Positions 6,534 to 8,858 of a stretch of 8,858 bases of DNA are shown one piece after another. The notes under the pieces were generated by a model, which was not told the origin of the DNA, ran no database searches, and worked only from the letters and a program-made list of their open reading frames with translations. The stretch lies in the NCBI GenBank assembly GCA_947176045.1, contig CAMWPF010000044.1, positions 1-8,858 on the forward strand, given 5' to 3'. The position numbers and the translations under genes were made by a program. This DNA is from an uncultured Treponema sp. (GTDB lineage: Bacteria; Spirochaetota; Spirochaetia; Treponematales; Treponemataceae). Numbering within the stretch: position 1 is the stretch's first letter; each line of letters starts with the position of its first letter.

Positions 6534-6546
6534 TTAATAAACTATA
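6528..6546. promoter_or_regulatory. Probable XRE1 operator, perfect 19-bp palindrome
   Basis: TATAGTTTAATAAACTATA has perfect 9-bp arms around one central base. It covers the plus-strand -10 and lies 29 bp before the XRE1 ATG. An extra half-site-like CTATAG at 6512-6517 repeats the CTATAG at 6527-6532 with a 15-bp shift, which may be a second, weaker site. Confidence 0.65.
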
Positions 6547-6594
6547 TAGGCATATTTGCCTTTACAGTTAAATAACAGAAGGAGAAACAGGCGG

Positions 6595-6963
6595 TTGACA
6601 CGCTACGCAATCCTCATCGGGGCGGCGGAGCTTTCCTGCGGAATGCAGAGGAGCCTCGTGGAATTCAAGGACTTTCTCACAAGCGCGGCGGGCGGAAGCT
6701 GGCACGAAGGCGAAATCATGATTGCAGGACCGATGGACTGGCAGTTCGTGCAGCTGCTTCTGGCGCGGCTTTCGGAGTACGACTTTGTGCTTGTCTACCA
6801 GTGCCGCTTTTCGCGAAGCGCGCTGGAAGAAGACTGGAGCGGAAAGCTCCGTAGCGTAACGGACGGCGGACGCGGCGTGTTCATCAGCGATGTGTGCGAC
6901 GAGGTTGTGCCGCTGCGGACGCTCGGGTATGAGGCGGCGGAGGCGCAGTATGCAGTTCTGTAA
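6595..6963 (+). CDS. Short caspase-like (C14-fold) protein lacking the His motif
   Basis: A 122-residue protein read from a TTG at 6595, chosen because AGAAGGAG ends 10 nt upstream; another TTG at 6556 has no such site and no ATG is available. The start, R-Y-A-I-L-I-G, then F-K-D-F-L-T-S-A-A-G-G-S-W and Y-D-F-V-L-V-Y, follows the order of the first strands and helix of bacterial caspase-like (metacaspase-type) domains. At the place of the catalytic S-G-H-G there is Q-C-R-F-S, with no His. About 30 residues on, G-V-F-I-S-D-V-C-D fits the strand and Cys (C101) of the active site. The protein ends soon after, far shorter than full caspase-fold proteins. It is probably inactive as a protease: a pseudoenzyme, or a decayed gene. 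It overlaps the glycosyltransferase gene by 14 bp and shares its promoter. The fold assignment rests on pattern memory and is moderate. Confidence 0.55.
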   Translation: MTRYAILIGAAELSCGMQRSLVEFKDFLTSAAGGSWHEGEIMIAGPMDWQFVQLLLARLSEYDFVLVYQCRFSRSALEEDWSGKLRSVTDGGRGVFISDVCDEVVPLRTLGYEAAEAQYAVL

Positions 6964-7699
6964 TTTGGAATTTAACATCCTTCGCAAAGATGACCTGTTT
7001 ACCCGCAAGCCGGATGAATTAAAAGTTATTGTTACTGCAAATGCCCAGCTTATTGCGCTTGCAAATGCGAACAAGCGGTATATGGACTTTATCAATTCAC
7101 ATAATGCTACGTTTGACGGTGAAATTCCTTTAAAGGTGGCAAAATGGAAATGCAAGCGGATTTCGCATATAGAAAAACTTCCCGGAAGTGAAATTATCTA
7201 CGACTTCTCACAGTTCGCAAAAGAAAACAGCATGAAGCTGTTCCTGCTTGGAGGAAAAGCAGCTTCCAACGAAGCCGCCGTGCAGAAAATCCGCCGGAGG
7301 TACGGCATTTCCACAGAAGGATTTTCACCGCACTTTGAAGAGTATCCGTTCTCCAAGGAATTCACAGAAAGCTGCCTCATGAAGATAGCTGATTTTCAGC
7401 CTGATATACTTTTTGTAGGATTTGGTGCCCCAAAACAGGAATTTTTCATAGAAGACAACTTCAGTTTTTTAAAATCCTGCGGCGTTAAATATGCTGTCGG
7501 ATGTGGAGGAACATTTGAATTTGTTTCGGGCATGATACCGCGCGCACCAAAATCAGTTCAAAAAATCGGACTGGAAAGCCTGTTCCGCTTTTTTACTGAA
7601 ATCAGCTGGATGAGGTTTTGCAGAATTCTGTATTCGTTCATGTTTCTCCGTTATGTGAATGGAAAGCCGAAATGTTGCAGCGCAGGAAACGGGGAATGA
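6950..7699 (+). CDS. WecG/TagA/CpsF-family glycosyltransferase
   Basis: A 249-residue enzyme that would add a sugar (typically N-acetylmannosamine or its uronate) to a lipid-linked precursor at the cytoplasmic face of the membrane, in surface polysaccharide assembly. Family features run through it: V-T-A-N-A-Q (28-33), F-D-G-E (55-58) with D57 at the proposed catalytic Asp, L-L-G-G (99-102), D-I-L-F-V-G-F-G-A-P-K-Q-E (152-164) with the conserved Gln163, and G-G-T-F-E-F-V-S-G with R-A-P (186-200). The tail is basic and aromatic, as in TagA-like members that use it to contact the membrane. I chose the ATG at 6950 because CGGAGG lies 6 nt upstream; the longer frame from 6890 is the shadow of the preceding gene. 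It overlaps that gene by 14 bp, but its GC is much lower. Full length. The exact sugar is unknown. Confidence 0.88.
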   Translation: MQFCNLEFNILRKDDLFTRKPDELKVIVTANAQLIALANANKRYMDFINSHNATFDGEIPLKVAKWKCKRISHIEKLPGSEIIYDFSQFAKENSMKLFLLGGKAASNEAAVQKIRRRYGISTEGFSPHFEEYPFSKEFTESCLMKIADFQPDILFVGFGAPKQEFFIEDNFSFLKSCGVKYAVGCGGTFEFVSGMIPRAPKSVQKIGLESLFRFFTEISWMRFCRILYSFMFLRYVNGKPKCCSAGNGE

Positions 7700-7707
7700 A
7701 CGTTTTC

Positions 7708-7745
7708 CGTTCCGGCAGCTTATACGGCTGTCTCTGAACGTTCTT
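7708..7745 (+). terminator. Possible terminator after the glycosyltransferase gene
   Basis: An imperfect hairpin pairs CGTTC (7708-7712) with GAACG (7736-7740) and GCAGC (7715-7719) with GCTGT (7727-7731), and is followed by T-rich sequence (TTCTTT, then TTTCTTTATTTT). It begins 8 nt past the stop codon. The interior mismatches keep confidence modest. The rest of the gap to 7818 holds a 12-bp palindrome, CGCAGGCCTGCG (7797-7808), which might form part of a terminator for the opposite gene. Confidence 0.45.
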
Positions 7746-7818
7746 TGACATTTCTTTATTTTAGGTATGGCGCAGCCCGGGGAGCTGTTCTTGTTCCGCA
7801 GGCCTGCGCTGAAGGTTG

Positions 7819-8526
7819 CTATGCTTTGACGGCGGATTCCTGCCGCAGCTGCTCCACCCGCTCAAGCGGCAGCCCGGTGCACCGTGCGATTGTTTCCAGA
7901 GGAATGGATTCTTCCATCATCCTTCTTGCCGTCTCCTCTGTTGCCTCTTCCGCGGCTTCCCGTACCCGGATCTTGATTTCCTGCTCCCACGTCATAAACT
8001 GATGCCTCCACTGCGCGTTTGTCTTGGCGCGCTCCACCATCCGGGCAAGCCTGTTCGAAAGCGGAGAGCCGTCGTCCGTCCCGGTGAGGAAGCGGAAGAA
8101 CGACCTGAGCGCCTCATCCGGCATTATATCATACTTTGCGGCGTTGTAGAATATTTTATGCGCGCCGTCGCCCAGGGAAAACGCCTTTTCCTCCCGGCAC
8201 TGGTTTTCAAACGTGTAGACGGGCAGTCCGCGGGAGAACGGATCCGCGAGGCAGAGGAAGATGACGTAGCTGTCCTTCAGCTCTCCGTAGTCCGCACCGT
8301 ATGCAAGCCCGTCAACGTCCATGAGGCTCTGGTAGTAGCGTGCGCGCCGCGCAAGGTTCTTTCGGTTCGCCGTCTGGATTTCTATGTCGAATCCCCGCCC
8401 CGTTCCGTCCTTGACGTAGACATCGAAGCGGACACCCTTGGAGCCGAAGTCAGCCTTCATGCTGCGCTCGGCGAGCGTCGCCTTCTCCCACTTCTGGGCG
8501 GGAGTGAGTTCGTTTGTGCGTTTCAT
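7819..8526 (-). CDS. Rpn-family PD-(D/E)XK nuclease (putative transposase), N-terminal deletion
   Basis: A 235-residue member of the PDDEXK_2/Rpn group (recombination-promoting nuclease, often annotated as putative transposase or invertase). V-R-F-D-V-Y (32-37) gives the catalytic D35 and I-E-I-Q (48-51) gives E49 and Q51; R-A-R-Y-Y-Q-S, G-A-D-Y-G-E-L-K-D-S-Y-V-I-F and D-P-F are the family's next conserved blocks. The C-terminus (L-E-T-I-A-R-C-T-G-L-P-L-E-R-V-E-Q-L) is the usual small helical end. Between K-W-E-K-A-T-L-A (12-19) and F-G-S-K-G-V-R (27-33) only a few residues remain, where relatives have roughly 35-45 more that include the first helix and an acidic residue of the fold. This looks like an in-frame deletion, so activity is doubtful. 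AAGGA precedes the ATG at 8526. The gene splits the glycan genes and runs against them. Confidence 0.82.
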   Translation of the reverse strand: MKRTNELTPAQKWEKATLAERSMKADFGSKGVRFDVYVKDGTGRGFDIEIQTANRKNLARRARYYQSLMDVDGLAYGADYGELKDSYVIFLCLADPFSRGLPVYTFENQCREEKAFSLGDGAHKIFYNAAKYDIMPDEALRSFFRFLTGTDDGSPLSNRLARMVERAKTNAQWRHQFMTWEQEIKIRVREAAEEATEETARRMMEESIPLETIARCTGLPLERVEQLRQESAVKA

Positions 8527-8809
8527 TGACGTTCCTTCTGATTTTGGTTCCTCACCTTATATATATGCGCCGTTTGTCAAAAATTGGCAGCATCGGCAGA
8601 AAATTTTGTAAAAAAAAATACGTTTTTGGGCGGATGCTCGCAGATGGATGTGCTCCCTGAAATAGAGAAATGTCTTGAACGGTTTGGCAGGGATGGTGTT
8701 CCTGCTGAATGGAACACAGAAGCTGGCGGACAGCGTAAGAAAGCATAATGCATGATTGTAAGGCAAATATATAGAAGAAAACTGAAAAACAGGAGGAAAC
8801 CGGCGGACT
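8527..8809. other. Gap between Rpn and the flippase gene, shared upstream region
   Basis: This holds the divergent control region of the Rpn gene and the flippase. For Rpn (minus strand) there is a perfect TTGACA (8580-8575) and an AT run TATATATAA (8566-8558), but the best spacing is only about 13 bp, so the promoter is uncertain. A run of nine A (8610-8618) lies near it. A 34-codon plus-strand frame (8644-8748) without a ribosome site reads as a charged peptide I do not recognise and could be the end of a lost gene. No clear promoter for the flippase is seen. Confidence 0.4.
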
Positions 8810-8858
8810 ATGACAAGCACATCTCGCATCGCACGGAACACGCTCTTCCTCTACTTCC
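8810..8858 (+). CDS. Polysaccharide flippase (Wzx-like), 3' part outside window
   Basis: Only 16 codons are present. They read M-T-S-T-S-R-I-A-R-N-T-L-F-L-Y-F, which matches the N-terminal start of membrane flippases of the MATE/Wzx group, where R-x-x-x-N-T-x-x-L-Y-F-R leads into the first transmembrane segment. Such proteins move lipid-linked glycan units across the inner membrane, which agrees with the WecG-like gene about 1.1 kb upstream in the same direction. AGGAGG lies at 8791-8796, 13 nt before the ATG, a longer spacing than usual; no other start is available. The call depends on a very short match and on context. Confidence 0.6.
   Translation, partial: MTSTSRIARNTLFLYF

Noticed and set aside
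8644..8748. A 34-codon plus-strand frame in the Rpn-flippase gap
   Set aside because: It has no ribosome binding site, no recognisable similarity and unremarkable length; it is at most a gene remnant.

Overview
The window looks like an accessory stretch of a spirochaete chromosome, most likely Treponema or a close relative. I infer this from gene content: an HU-type DNA-binding protein fused to a DUF4469 Ig-like tail, an Rpn/PDDEXK_2 nuclease of the kind common in treponemes, and surface-polysaccharide genes. No rRNA, tRNA or housekeeping gene is present to confirm it. Base composition is a mosaic of three classes. One gene is about one third GC (1-1268). Several are about 55-65% GC (HU-DUF4469, both XRE genes, ImmA, the caspase-like ORF, Rpn). 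The rest are intermediate (restriction-modification pair, WecG). This indicates repeated horizontal input.

Layout, left to right. Positions 3-1268 (+) hold the body of an AT-rich GHKL (MORC/Hsp90-like) ATPase whose N-terminus lies outside the window. Positions 1269-1652 are gene-poor and carry a strong hairpin terminator. Six genes then run on the minus strand; in transcription order they are an XRE regulator (6499-6152), an m5C DNA methyltransferase (5950-4754), a PmeII-like restriction enzyme (4767-4033), a second XRE regulator (3622-3212), an ImmA/IrrE-like metallopeptidase (3228-2572) and HU-DUF4469 (2426-1653). From about 6500 rightward on the plus strand come a short caspase-like ORF with a TTG start (6595-6963), an overlapping WecG/TagA/CpsF glycosyltransferase (6950-7699), and, beyond a minus-strand Rpn-family nuclease (8526-7819), the first codons of a polysaccharide flippase (from 8810).

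How the genes fit together. The methyltransferase and restriction enzyme overlap by 14 bp and have a good sigma70-type promoter, so they form a compact type II restriction-modification module. The XRE gene upstream could control it but is separated by that promoter. The XRE2-ImmA pair also overlaps and has the form of a repressor plus anti-repressor protease, as in integrative elements and phages. Each XRE gene has a perfect 19-bp palindrome (9-1-9) upstream, probably its operator; the one at 6528-6546 covers the -10 of the divergent promoter driving the caspase-like ORF and WecG. WecG and the flippase belong to a cell-surface glycan locus that the other genes seem to have invaded.

The most unusual items are the caspase-like protein that has lost its catalytic His motif and is translationally coupled to a glycosyltransferase, the matched-architecture palindromes, the MORC-like ATPase near an m5C restriction-modification pair, and an Rpn nuclease that appears to carry an in-frame N-terminal deletion.
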